From Sesamum alatum (Eukaryota > Streptophyta > Magnoliopsida > Lamiales > Pedaliaceae): DNA of 64,000 nucleotides. A program made the translations under genes and the position numbers. This document shows positions 1-10,522 of this stretch, in pieces. The first letter of the stretch is position 1. The number at the start of each line of letters is the position of its first letter. The DNA lies in the NCBI GenBank assembly GCA_034509735.1, contig JACGWO010000012.1, positions 9,980,367 through 10,044,366 of the forward strand, in the 5' to 3' direction. The notes under the pieces were generated by a model. That model was not told the origin of the DNA, made no database searches, and saw only the letters and a list, made by a program, of their open reading frames with translations.

Positions 1-1114
1 ACACAACATGGAGGCCATAGAATTGAAACCGAAAAAACGAAATTAAAGAACCTACCCGGTTGTAGTTTTGTCTTCGTTTCGGCTACATGCATTGTTCCCC
101 GTTTTGTACCATGATCTCAAAGAAGAGACCCTCTAAATCATCTCACTCGCTCCACCGGAAAGCAAACAACCCTTGTGCTAGCAAGAAAATTATTTTGGGG
201 AGAAGAGACATCGATACATGCTATGAATTAACGCAATCAATGTCTTTTATGTTCTTAACTTGAATAAATCAAGAAGAACAAAGTAGTATTCTTGGAGAGA
301 AGAAAGAGGGATGGACGAAATCTTGAGAGGGAATGAGAGATGAGAGTTGTAGAGAATTACTAGGTGTGAGTGTGTGTTTTTTTTTGAGTATTTATAGAAG
401 ATGGAATTTCCTATTCCTTCTCAAACTCTTCCAAAGGGACACACTTTGACTAGGATTTTGACCTAGTCAAATCCTAGTCAAATTAGGCATTGATTAAGTC
501 AAATTAATCATGACCCTTCATCTCATCATTCTCTAGATCAAATCTTGTCCATCCATTTTGATGGGCTTTATGGAATGGGCCTATTTAATTCTAAATTAAA
601 TATTCCCATGGACTTTATATTAAATCATATTTAATATACCAAGCCCATTAATTAATTAATGGAAAGGACTTATTTAATTCTAAATTAAATAGTCCCATGG
701 ACTTTATATTAAATCCCTTTTAATATACCAAGCCCATTAATTAATTCCATAGAATGGGATTATTTAATTCTAAATTAAATAGTCCCATGGACTTTATATT
801 AAATCCTATTTAATATATACCAAGCCCACTAATTAATTCACCCTTTTAATCTAATTAAAAGGAAAGCCCATGCTTTATAAAACTCAGAAATCTAATTTAT
901 GAACTCAAGCCCGATTATTCCAAATAATTCATCGAGGCTTGAATCTCCAAGAAGTATAATTTAATTCCATTAAATTAAACCTTCTCCCGGAATTAATTCC
1001 AAATTAATTCTCTTTCATTTGGTGTAGCAGGTGTGACTCTTTAGGTTCACCTTTCAGCTAGACTTGGACCTACTTCTTGTTATTTCATAACCAAAGTAGT
1101 CCGTTACCATGGGT
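1..1114 (-). repeat. Truncated antisense copia LTR (group A-like, divergent)
   Basis: This is homologous to the other group A LTRs read on the minus strand. It opens inside the downstream part of the LTR at the window edge. A TATA-like stretch (TTTATAG on plus) lies near 390. Clustered TTGAC/GTCAA motifs run from about 446 to 505. The conserved stretches TGACTCTTTAGGTTCACC and CCGTTACCATGGGT lie at about 1034-1114. The LTR then stops without reaching its TG terminus and joins GC-rich leader sequence at 1115. Its true element is outside the window. No coding sequence is present; the many short ORFs are chance. Confidence 0.8.
582..840. repeat. Three tandem copies of a ~90-bp AT-rich unit
   Basis: Units starting TATTTAATTCTAAATTAAAT begin at 582, 671 and 761, so the period is 89-90 bp. 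Each contains CCCATGGACTTTATATTAAA and ends with AAGCCCA(T/C)TAATTAATT. The expansion is seen only in this LTR; the other group A LTRs have one diverged copy of the region. It is a local duplication inside the LTR. Confidence 0.85.
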
Positions 1115-1319
1115 AGCCTCCCTGGCTGCGCGCTGCCCCTGCAAGACCGGCTGGGCGGGCGCGCGCAGGCTTCCCTTGCCTGCGCGTGTCTGCCATGCCG
1201 GCAGCGCGCGGCTGCACGCGGCCAGCCCTCCCGGCTGGCCGGCTGCGTTGTTTCTCGTTTTTCGTTCAATTTTTCCCCCCGTTTCCCAAGAAAAACAGAA
1301 AAATACCAACATTCAGAAA
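1115..1319 (-). other. Displaced fragment of copia GC-rich 5' leader
   Basis: This matches the PBS-proximal part of the Cop1 leader (about 10180-10378), in the same antisense orientation. It includes the GGCCAGCC/GGCTGGCC hairpin near 1220-1245 and the TTTCCCAAGAAAAACAG tail. It abuts an LTR interior on the left and a + strand gag fragment on the right, so both edges are illegitimate junctions. ORFs through it are a consequence of GC content. Confidence 0.75.
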
Positions 1320-1721
1320 GCCGCTGCTAGCGCTCAGAGCGCTCCTGTTGCCCCAGTGGATGGGCAAAGGAAAGGGAAAGGTTGGACCACAGCAATCGAG
1401 GGCAAATGATGTTTGCATGCATTGCCATGGAAGAGGGCATTGGAAGAGGGACTGCCCCAAGCTCCTCTCCAATCAAGGTATATTTGTTATTGAGGTTAAC
1501 ATGATTACTAATTCTGCTTCTTGGGTATTGGATACCGGTTGTGGAGCTCACATCTGCAATGATTTGCAGGTGCTGGAAAGAAGCAGAAAGCTAAGTAGGG
1601 ACGAGGTCGTGCTGAGGCTTGGTGATGGCAAGGCTATTGCTGCTGAAGCTGTAGGTCTAGTCCACTTAGTTGTTAGTGATCAAGTTAGGATAGAATTAAA
1701 AGATTGCTATTATGTACCTAG
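1320..1721 (+). pseudogene. gag-pol: Cop0 gag C-terminus and protease N-terminus
   Basis: This encodes the end of the nucleocapsid part of Gag and the start of the aspartic protease. A CX2CX4HX4C zinc knuckle (CMHCHGRGHWKRDC) is encoded at 1414-1455, and the protease active site DTG at 1531-1539, in the context WVLDTGCGAHICNDLQ. A basic GKGKGK linker precedes the knuckle. The first ~45 bases are in a different frame from the knuckle, so a small indel lies near 1365. The reading frame ends where the solo LTR was inserted at 1722 and resumes at 13713. The upstream capsid-like part of Gag is absent. Only a remnant is left, so no product is expected. Confidence 0.85.
1717..1721. repeat. Target-site duplication CCTAG, left copy (solo LTR)
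   Basis: CCTAG lies immediately before the TGAAAG end of the antisense solo LTR. The identical CCTAG follows its other end at 13713-13717. Removing the insert and one copy restores the Cop0 protease sequence. Confidence 0.93.
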
Positions 1722-2251
1722 TGAAAGAAATCGGTGGATCGTCCCGGGAATTGCGCGAATGCGGAAGCGCGATAAAAATAAACATACAAAAATTAAAGCA
1801 TGCTTTTAATTTAAAAGAACACGCTCAAGGGGTGTACCCTTGAGGTTCCCGGGCGTTCGGTGTATCTCATGATCATATAACATGTAAAGAAGTCATGGAG
1901 GCCATAGAGTTGAAAAAATAAAGAGGGACGAAAAATAAAACGAGACCTACCCGTTGTCGTTTTCGTCTTTAACGGCTACACGCGTTGTTCCCCGTTTTGC
2001 ACCGAGATCTCGTTCTTGAGACCCTCCAAATCGTGACACACGATCCACCCACGTATCTTGCACGTCGTGCTAGCAACGAACAAGTATTTTTGGAGAGGAT
2101 AGATTAATCACACGTTATGAATTAACGGGACTAATCTTCCTTAGTTCTAATGTTCCAAGAACAAAAGAACAAGAAATAATTTTCTTGGAGAGTGAGAGAG
2201 AGAGAAAGGCGGACGAGATGTAGGAGAGGGGAGAGTGTGTGTTGTGTGTGC
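1722..2251 (-). repeat. Solo LTR (antisense), first part
   Basis: This is the downstream end of a group A-like LTR, read on minus and ending ...CCACCGATTTCTTTCA at 1722. It contains the CCCGGG-flanked stem-loop (TCAAGGG / CCCTTGA). It is broken at 2251 by the insertion of Cop1 and continues at 12068. No PBS, PPT or internal region of its own lies between the two parts, so it is a solo LTR left by recombination between the two LTRs of a former element. Confidence 0.88.
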
Positions 2252-4122
2252 TGAAAGAAATTGTGGATCGTCCCGAGAAAAGCGCGAATGCGGAAGCGCG
2301 GTATAATTAAAAAATAAATGCGGAATTTAAACATGCTTTAAATTAAAGAACACGAGACCTACCCGTTGTCGTTTTCGTCTTCAACGGCTACACGCGTTGT
2401 TCCCCGTTTTGCACCAAGATCTCGTTCTTGAGACCCTCCAAATCGTGACACACGATCCACCCACGTATCTTGCACGTCGTGCTAGCAACGAACAAGTTTA
2501 TATTTTGGAGTGGATGAATCAACAACACGTTATGAATTAACGGTATTGATTCATCAAGTTCTAATGTTCCAAGAACAAGAGAACAAAGAAACAATTTCTT
2601 GGAGTGTGTAGAGAGAGAGAGGGCGGACGAGAGAAGGAGAGAGAGAGCCGAAAAGTGTGTGTGTGTGTTGTGTGTGTGTTGGAGATTCATCATCCTTCGA
2701 CTTGTAGGATGCTAGGGGTTTATATAGAAGAGGAGTCTAATCCTCTTTAAACTCCTCTTTCAAGAACTCTATTTTGACTAGGATTTTGACCTAGTCAAAG
2801 TCCTAGTCAAAGTAGTGTTTTGACCTAGTCAAAACAATCCTAGCCATCCATCTCTCCCATTCATCTCACCGTTGATTTAATTTAATTTAATGGAATATTT
2901 AAAACCTATTTAAATATTTCCAAGAGGCTAAAATAAATATAAATATTATTTAAGCCCATTAACTAAATCCCTTTGATAAATCTAATTTATCAATTTAATT
3001 CCTTATATCTAATAGAAGGAATTATTTCTCCAAGAAAAATAAAGGACCTGATTAAATCCAATTTAATCATTCCTTCACTCGAATATTTAATTCCTAATTA
3101 AATATCTAAATGTGTGTGGATAGTGTGTGACTCTTTAGGTTCACCTTTCAGCTAGACTTGGTCGGATTCCTAGAATCCTTCCGTTACCATGGGTGGCCAT
3201 CTAGCAACGGTCCATGGCACTAGAGACTAGGTGAAATATTCAGGGATGAACATTTAGGCTCTATCAGTACACTTGTCCTTCTGTCTTCGGTCTCATCACT
3301 TAGAGTCTAGGGCACGGATAATGCAGGTACCCATTTTGGACCTAAGTGTCGGTCTGTCCTCACTAAACGCCGCAAGGGAATCCTTCCCTTCTGTTCAGTT
3401 ACTGTGGCCACAGATTTTAGGGACAAGACACAGAGCATACATGAGACTCAACTGTCAATGCCTATTGGCAGGAGACAGATCCTTTCTTGGAAACTACTGT
3501 CACTTTGTACACCAGAACTGCACTAGACATGGCTTATGACTACCAAAGAGAATTCTACTAATCTCTCACCATATCTAAGATACAGCCCTAACGTACAGGT
3601 AAACTCAGCAATTCCTCAAGTCAAAGGACTTGGCCTGTACCGTTGGAACCGGGAATACACGTCATACCTTGCTGACCATACTCAAGGTCCTCCGTAAGAC
3701 GGTTCCCGCGAGTCACCTCAGTCAGCTGCGTCCTAGCATGCTAACCCACTAACACTGCTTAGACGACCCTCGTCACCCGTCGATGAAACATGACAGCAGG
3801 TGCTTAGTGCAAGTCTCAAATGGAATCCCGGTACCTATTTTCGGGATTCCTTGACCTGGAGATTTCCGGACTGATTCGGGAAGACTGATTCCATGGACCT
3901 ACCTCCAAGCGTAGTCCCAGTTCCCGAAATTGATTCTCAGTCCGTGGGCTTTGTTTGCGTAGTGAACAGATATGGAAAACAAATATAAGTGAACACAAAC
4001 AAAGTGATGCCAAATGAAATTCACTTCTTTATTCATTAATGATTTATCAAACACCTGAAATTGTCTAGACATAGGTTACATATTCCTGCCAAAATTGGCT
4101 TACATGGTCACCTATTCTAACA
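2252..4122 (-). repeat. Cop1 3' LTR
   Basis: 1871 bp, TG...CA on the minus strand. Compared with full group A LTRs it lacks about 125 bp between GAACAC and GAGACCTACCC (near 2353). That removes the small hairpin next to the LTR end; ACG at both deletion edges suggests microhomology. It retains the TTGAC array (about 2773-2834) and the TATA box. Confidence 0.9.
2719..2726 (-). promoter_or_regulatory. LTR TATA box (TATATAAA on minus)
   Basis: The plus strand reads TTTATATA. It lies about 45 bp downstream of the palindromic TTGAC array, as in every complete group A LTR, and is followed by the CT/GT-rich stretch where transcripts would start. Confidence 0.65.
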
Positions 4123-4133
4123 ATCTCCCACTT
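4123..4133 (-). other. Cop1 polypurine tract
   Basis: AAGTGGGAGAT on minus, immediately upstream of the 3' LTR. It is the presumed second-strand primer and is identical in all elements of the window. Confidence 0.9.
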
Positions 4134-4138
4134 GACCT

Positions 4139-7100
4139 TTAAAGCCAATCACCCATATGCCTAATCCCCATCTTCTCAAGATGTTGGGTATGAGCACTCT
4201 GCGACATAGGCTTTGTCAGCGGGTCTGCTGTGTTGTTTGCTGAGTTGACTCGGTCCATCCGAACGTGACCTCTTCCTACCATTTCTCTAAAGAAGATGGT
4301 AGCGTCTAAGAATGTGTTTGGAACGGTGATGAGATCTCGGTTCCTTTGCTTGCGCTATTGCACCGTTGTTATCACAGAAAGATGACAACAGGCTCGGCGA
4401 TGCTAGGCACCACACCCAACTCTTGGATGTAGTTTCTCATCCAAACCGCTTCCTTAGCAGCTTCTGAAGCTGCTATGTATTCAGCCTCAATGGTGGAGTC
4501 AGCAGTGGTTGCTTGCTTGGAACTTTTCCAAGCCACTACTCCCCCGTTGAGTTTGAATACATACCCCGATTGAGACTTGGCATCATCGTCATCAGACTGG
4601 AAGCTAGCGTCGCTAAAGCCTTCCAGAATTAGTTCTCCATTGCCATAGATCAAGAACATTTCCTTAGTCCTCCTAAGGTATTTAAGGATGCCCTTAACGG
4701 CATTCCAATGTGCCTCTCCTGCACAGGACTGATATCTGCTTGTCACGCTCAAAGCGTATGCAATGTCAGGCCTGGTGCAATGGACCGCATACTGGATGCT
4801 ACCTACGGCAGAAGCATAGGGGATGACTTTCATCTTTTCAAGTTCCTCATCAGTCTGCGGGGACTGCTTCTTGGACAACTTGATCCCATGCCTCATTGGA
4901 AGGAATCCTCGTTTGGAGTTGTCCATTCGATATCTCTTTAGGACTTTCTCCATATACGAGTTTTGGGTGAGCCCTAACATCCTTTTAGATCTGTCCCTGA
5001 CAATCTGGATGCCTAGGATGTAGGAGGCTTCACCCAAGTCCTTCATGGAAAACTTGGTTGACAACCATGCTTTTGTGTTTCCTAACATTCTGACGTCATT
5101 ACAAATGAGCAGAATGTCATCCACATAAAGCACTAGGAACACTATAGAGCTCCCACTGACCTTCTTGTATACACAAGGGTCGGATTCGTTTTTTGATGAA
5201 GTCATATCCCCGTATTACTTCATCAAATCGAATGTTCCAACTTCGGGATGCTTGTTTGAGGCCATAGATGGACTTCTGGAGACGACAGACCTTCTGTTCT
5301 TCTCCAGTGACCGTGAAACCCTCCGGTTGATCCATATAGATCTCTTCTTCAACGAAACCATTGAGGAAGGCCGTTTTCACGTCCATCTGCCATATTTCAT
5401 AGTCATACCATGCTGCTATGGCAAGCAGGATCCGAATGGATTTAGCCATGGCTACTGGCGAGTAGGTATCCTCAAAATCGACCCCGGGTCGTTGAGTGTA
5501 TCCCTTAGCTACAAGCCTAGCCTTAAAGGTTGTGACTTCTCCATCAACGCCGAGTTTGCGCTTGTAGACCCACTTACAGCCCACTGGCTTAACACCTTTC
5601 GGTGGATCTACAAGTCTCCAAACTTGGTTCTCGCTCATGGAGTCCATTTCGGTTTTCATGGCCTCAAGCCATTTCCCGGAGTCGATGTCAGACATCGCTT
5701 CCCCGTACGTCTTAGGATCGTTATCCAAAAGATCGGTCGCACCTAGAAACCCATATCTCACTGGAGGTCTGGATTCTCTAGTGGACCTACGGAGGACGGG
5801 AACGTCAGTGGTGACGGTGAGCGCTGACTGTATCGGAGCCGGCGGTTCAGGGGCCGGGACTGGCCTTTCTTGAGGTTGTCCTTCATGCCTAGCATGTAGG
5901 ACTTCTCTAGGTTGGTCAGCCCTCCGTGCGTTAATCCTAAATCCTCTTGGTGAGGTTTCCGCGGCTATTTCTGATGGCTGAGTTCCATCACTTGATTCCT
6001 CAAGGATCAGCTCATCAGGTTGGATATCCTCCGGGAAGCCTTGCTCCAAGAATACTGCATTCCTTGAAACAAATACCTTTTGTTCCAAAGGGTCATAAAG
6101 GTAATAACCCGCAGTTTCTTTAGGGTATCCAACGAACCTGCATAGGCTAGACCTGGATTCTAGCTTATCTCCCACCAACCTCTTGACGTATGCGGGGCTA
6201 CCCCACACTTTCAAGTAGTTGTAGGACGCAGGCTTGCCGTGCCATATCTCATATGGCGTTTGGGTCAATGCACTGGTAGGCGCCAAATTCAACAACTTGG
6301 CTGCCGTTTCTAATGCATAACCCCAAAACGATAAGGGCAATTTTGGTAAAACTCATCATGGACCGAACCATGTCCAACAGGGTTCGGTTCCTCCTTTCAG
6401 AGACGCCATTTAACTGTGGTGTTCCGGGAGGTGTCCATTCCGATATTATACCATTTTCTTTTAGATAATCAAGGAATTCGGCACTAAGGTATTCACCACC
6501 TCGGTCTGACCGTAGGACTTTAATTTTGCAGTTGGTCTGGTTCTCCACTTCAAGTCTGAATTCTTTAAACCTCTCAAGAGCTTCAGACTTGTACCTCATT
6601 AGGTAAACATAACCATACCGTGAATGATCATCGGTGAAGGGTATGAAGTAGGAGAACCCACCTCGAGCCTGCTTTGACCTACAAAGGGCTTCTTGGTCCT
6701 TAGTGGTCCACATACGTCTGTATGGACCAAGTCCAACACACCCGTGGCAAGCCTGCTTTGACCTACAAAGGGCTTCTTGGTCATTTTCCCTCTTAGACAA
6801 GATTCACAAGTTGGTAAATCGCTCAAGTCCCAACCTCTAGGTTCTTTGAGTCTACCAACCTTTTCATCCTATCTTGGGATATGTGACCGAGCCTAGCGTG
6901 CCACAGACGTGCGTTCCCGTTATTATCTAATTTCCGTTTGTGTTGAGCGTTAAGAACGAAATTCGTTTGTTGCAAGATATAGAGCCCGTTGTGCAATGTA
7001 CCAAGTAGATGAGCAATTCCACACCTCATCAAATAAAAGCAATTTTTATTGATTCTGAACTCATAACCACTATTGTCCAACAATGGAATGGAAATGATGT

Positions 7101-8218
7101 TCTTAATCATACTAGGTACAAAATAAACCTGCTCTAATTCTATGCTAATGGTATCACTAATCACTAAAGTGGCGGATCCTACTGCTTCTGCCGAGATGGC
7201 CTTGCCATTTCCAAGCTTCAGGATCATGTCCCCGCTACTTAGTTTTCTGCTTCTTTTCAGCACCTGCAAATCATTGCAAATGTGAGCTCCACAGCCGGTA
7301 TCCAATACCCAAGAGGCAGAATTAGTGACCATATTAACCTCAATCACATATATACCTTGGTTTGAGAAGAGTTTGGGGCACTCTCTCTTCCAATGCCCTT
7401 TCTCACGGCAGTTGATACATATGTCATATGCCTTTGACTGTTGCTTGGAGACAACCTTTCTCTTTCCTTTGCCTTTCCCTTCTTTGGCAATGGGAACACT
7501 CTGAGTGTTCGTAGCTGCTATGACGGCTTTTCCCTTCCCCTTCTTCTTTTTCCAACGTCCGGCACCTTTGCCTTTTGTCTTGGAAGTAGAAGCACCTCCA
7601 AACAATACCGAAGGCATGGACTTCTTAGTCGTTGCCTCGTATTGCACCAACATATTGATCAACTCATGAATACCCTTCTCAAGTGCATTCATGTTGTAGT
7701 TGACGATAAATTGGTCGAAGGAGGGTGGGAGTGACTGAAGGATCACATCTATGTACGTTTCGTTATCGAGACCTGCCTTTAGGTCCTCGAGCTTTTTCCA
7801 CTAGGGTAAGCATTTTAACCCCATGCTCTTGTACAGAGGATCCTTCTGTCATTTTAGTTCCAAAGAACGCCTTGGTCGCGACATACCTAGTATGCCGGTC
7901 CGGGACTGCATAGCAATCCTTAAGGCGAGCCATAATGGAAGGGACATCGTCTAGCCTTTCATATTGCTTCTGAATCTCATTGGTCATCGAAGCAAGTATG
8001 ACGCTACGGACCTTCCGGTTATCCTTATGCCAAGTCTCGAACGTCTCACGTTCTTCTGGCGTGGATCCTTCCGGCAAGGTCCTAGGGAGAGGCTCGTCCA
8101 TGACGTAGCCTTGGTTCTCGTAATCTAGGACTATCCTGAGATTGCGCAACCAGTCGTTGTAATTTGTTCCATTGAATTTGTTTGTCTCAAGAATGGTTGA
8201 TAGTGGGTTCTCAGACAT
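4139..8218 (-). pseudogene. gag-pol: Cop1 gag-pol polyprotein, frameshifted
   Basis: Gag starts at 8218 (MSENPLSTILETNKFNG...). The order is Gag with a CCHC knuckle (ICINCREKGHWKREC, about 7360-7430), protease DTG (about 7300), the integrase HHCC region (HARLGHISQDRMKRL), the integrase core, RT with YVDDILLI (about 5110) and RNase H ending at 4139. Compared with Cop3 the frame is broken by extra bases in homopolymers at about 7793-7797 (T), 6341-6344 (T), 5189-5194 (T), 4378 (A) and 4276 (A), by a missing T near 6829, and by a 23-bp templated insertion at 6673-6695. RT has ICND where relatives have IGND. No functional polyprotein can be made unless the homopolymer changes are sequencing errors. 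Confidence 0.9.
6667..6782 (-). repeat. 32-bp direct repeat made by a 23-bp templated insertion in integrase
   Basis: Identical 32-bp blocks lie at 6667-6698 and 6751-6782. In the other elements only the second block exists; the 23 bases at 6673-6695 are extra. The insertion repeats the KKPFVGQS codons inside the later CGPLRT segment and shifts the frame. It looks like strand transfer during replication, or repair synthesis copying nearby sequence. Confidence 0.85.
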
Positions 8219-10509
8219 TTTAAATCTACATTTAGAAAACAACGCGCGATCAGCAGAAATAAAGACGGTAGTTTGATGAAATAATTAAATGCTTTGTCTT
8301 TAGTCATTTAATCCTCCCACTATTTATACGAAAACACGGTACTCTTAAACGTGATTTTCGGGAAATCCTTTCCTAGTGGGCTTGGGATCCACAGCGATTT
8401 TTCCCATACCCCGCTTTTACGATTCGCATGGAAAAGATCCTATGGGAGGTATTCCATACCATTCTCGTTCCACGAGATTCCCAAGATTATTGCCCCACCC
8501 TTTCGCATGATCCCGAGGACTCCAAGCGAATCATGCTAATTGGGCGTTAGACCCGACCCAATCGACCGAGCCACAGACCCACTGGTACCCCCATGACTCG
8601 TGAGACAGGTAACAGCAGCCCATTTTTCGTTCATGACATAGTGCAGCTTCTTTTAAGTACAATAACGTGCCACGACTCGTGAGACCACGCTATTGACCTA
8701 AAACAGCTTCCTCACTGTGCCATGGATTGGAAGGCATGGACAAACTCCTAGAGTTCATGTCCACTTTATCTAGGGTCTAATATTTCAACATTGGTCCAAC
8801 CAATGTGAGAGTAGTGAATGACCGAGATCTCATAATATATATATATATGCATACATTCATCCATAATGCATAAATAAAATCCATCCATAGCAGTTATATG
8901 ATAAATAAAAGCCATTCATCCATCATAAATAACCACATGCAAAATTAAAGCCTAGCACGTCCCTGTTGGATGATCACGAGCCCAAATCCTATGCGACCCA
9001 CTGAGCCCGCAGTGGATCTATGGTCAATCTAGGGTTGGTCCTACACTATTACAATAATAGTAACCCAATCATCACGCTGATGGGCCTTGGTCTCTTTTCC
9101 TCTTTCTTCACTTCATGGAAAACGCCAAGGGACCTCCGGTCTGGGCTCTCCATGTGGTCCTTCCTTCTACTCCACCAATTACAAAAAATGGAAACCTCAC
9201 TCCTAGTCTACTCTCATTACATTATAAAAATAGAAACCCCAGCGAAAACCCGGGGGGAGTACATAAGGAGGGAGGTAGAATGCCTTATTATTCCAAGGCA
9301 ACTAGAAAGAGAGAAGGAGAAAGCAGTTAAAGAGGCACACAGGCCCAACGGAAAATTAAACCATACATCCAGTCTAGGGCTCGTGATCATCCATTTCCAT
9401 CCAACACACATAATCACATGATCCAATCACATAATTACAATATACCAATAATTCATGATTTCCAATCATAATAATCCAAAACAGAAATAAATGATCATGT
9501 GCGCAACGTGTGAAAAATAAAACACAAATATTGGTAATAATATTTTTTCTCGTTTTAGGAAAACCTTTCCTCATTATTTTAAGTAAAATAACCCCGGGAT
9601 TCCAAATCCAATTTATTTTACTCCTAAAATAATGTCTTTAGGAATTTAGGCAAAATTGAACCAAAAAACGAAATTTTCAGAATTAATTCAAAATTAAAAC
9701 TGAAAAGTAAATAAAAAATAAAATAAAAAAATACTAGGGTTTCAAAAACCCTAGCTGCAGCAGCCGTCGGCCGCCGCCACCGGCAGCAGCCGGCCGGCCG
9801 TGCGCGCGCGCGCAGGCCCCTTGCCTGCGTGCGCGCGCGCCTGGCCGGCAGCGCGCTGCGCGGCCTGGTGTTCCGGCAGGCCATCGCGCGCGCAGGCTCC
9901 TCTGCCTCGCGCGCGCCGGCCTGCTGGTCGCCAGCCGCGTGCCTGCGCTGTGCGCAGTGCGCCCGCGCAGACGCCTCCGTCTGCGTGCGCGCGCGCCTGG
10001 CAGCGCGCCTGGTGCCCGTCCGCACGCGGGCTCTCCGCCCGACCTGGCAGCGCGCCTGGTGCCCGTCCGCACGCGGGCTCTCCGCCCGACAGCCTTGCGC
10101 GCGCGCGCGCGCATGAGCACGCCCACCGGCCGCGCGCGCAGACACCCTCGTCTGCCCGCGCGCGCGCCCGCGCGCAGCCATCCTGGCTGCGCGCTGCCCT
10201 TGCGCGACCGGCTGGGCGGGCGCGCGCAGGCTACCCTTGCCTGCGCGCGTCTGCCCTGCCGGCAGCGCTCGGCTGCGCGCGGCCAGCCTTCCCGGCTGGC
10301 CAGCTGTGGCATTTCTCGTTTTCAGTTCAATTTCCCCCCGTTTCCCAAGAAAAAACAGAAAAATACCAACATTCAGAATTTCACACGAATTAAAAGCAAT
10401 AAAACAACATGCTTTAATAATCAAGAAAATCAAGATTCAATTAAAACATGCTCAAAACACGTTTCATGCTTAAAACGCACATAAATCCTAGGCCTATACA
10501 CCGAACCGG
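8219..10509 (-). other. Cop1 5' leader with GC-rich hairpin tract
   Basis: This is a 2.3-kb untranslated leader between the PBS and gag. From the gag side it holds the internal TATA box (8321-8328), the twin palindrome (8591-8605 with one substitution, and 8670-8684), an AT dinucleotide run (about 8833-8849), AT-rich sequence to about 9750, a tract of roughly 75% GC at 9756-10312, and an AU-rich segment up to the PBS. Hairpins in the GC tract include GCAGACG/CGTCTGC around GAGG (near 9966-9985) and GGCCAGCC/GGCTGGCC (near 10280). The long ORFs across this tract on both strands are composition artefacts. Confidence 0.8.
8321..8328 (-). promoter_or_regulatory. Internal TATA box upstream of gag
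   Basis: TATAAATA on minus, 103 bases before the gag ATG at 8218 and followed by GTGGGAGG. The same octamer in the same place is found in Cop3, Cop4, Cop5 and Cop7. It is a candidate start for a short-leader gag-pol mRNA; this has not been tested. Confidence 0.55.
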
Positions 10510-10521
10510 GCTCTGATACCA
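10510..10521 (-). other. Cop1 primer binding site (initiator tRNA-Met)
   Basis: TGGTATCAGAGC on minus, one base from the end of the 5' LTR. It is complementary to the 3' end of plant initiator tRNA-Met, the usual copia primer. Confidence 0.93.
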
Positions 10522-10522
10522 C

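Noticed and set aside
3273..3539. Recurring ~88-codon ORF (MSFCLRSHHLES...) at 3273, 11221, 12858, 23300 and 42500
   Set aside because: It lies antisense within LTRs and recurs because the LTRs recur; length and C-terminus change between copies through indels, so there is no sign of coding constraint.
8833..8849. AT dinucleotide run as a functional site
   Set aside because: Short microsatellite found only in Cop1; relatives have a few bases there.
9624..10433. Long ORFs of 180-270 codons on both strands of GC tracts (also 28913-29616 and 40161-40671)
   Set aside because: Several overlapping frames are open on both strands at once, proteins are Arg/Ala/Gly runs, frames differ between elements, and the tract lies between PBS and gag. 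Open frames are expected at this GC content.
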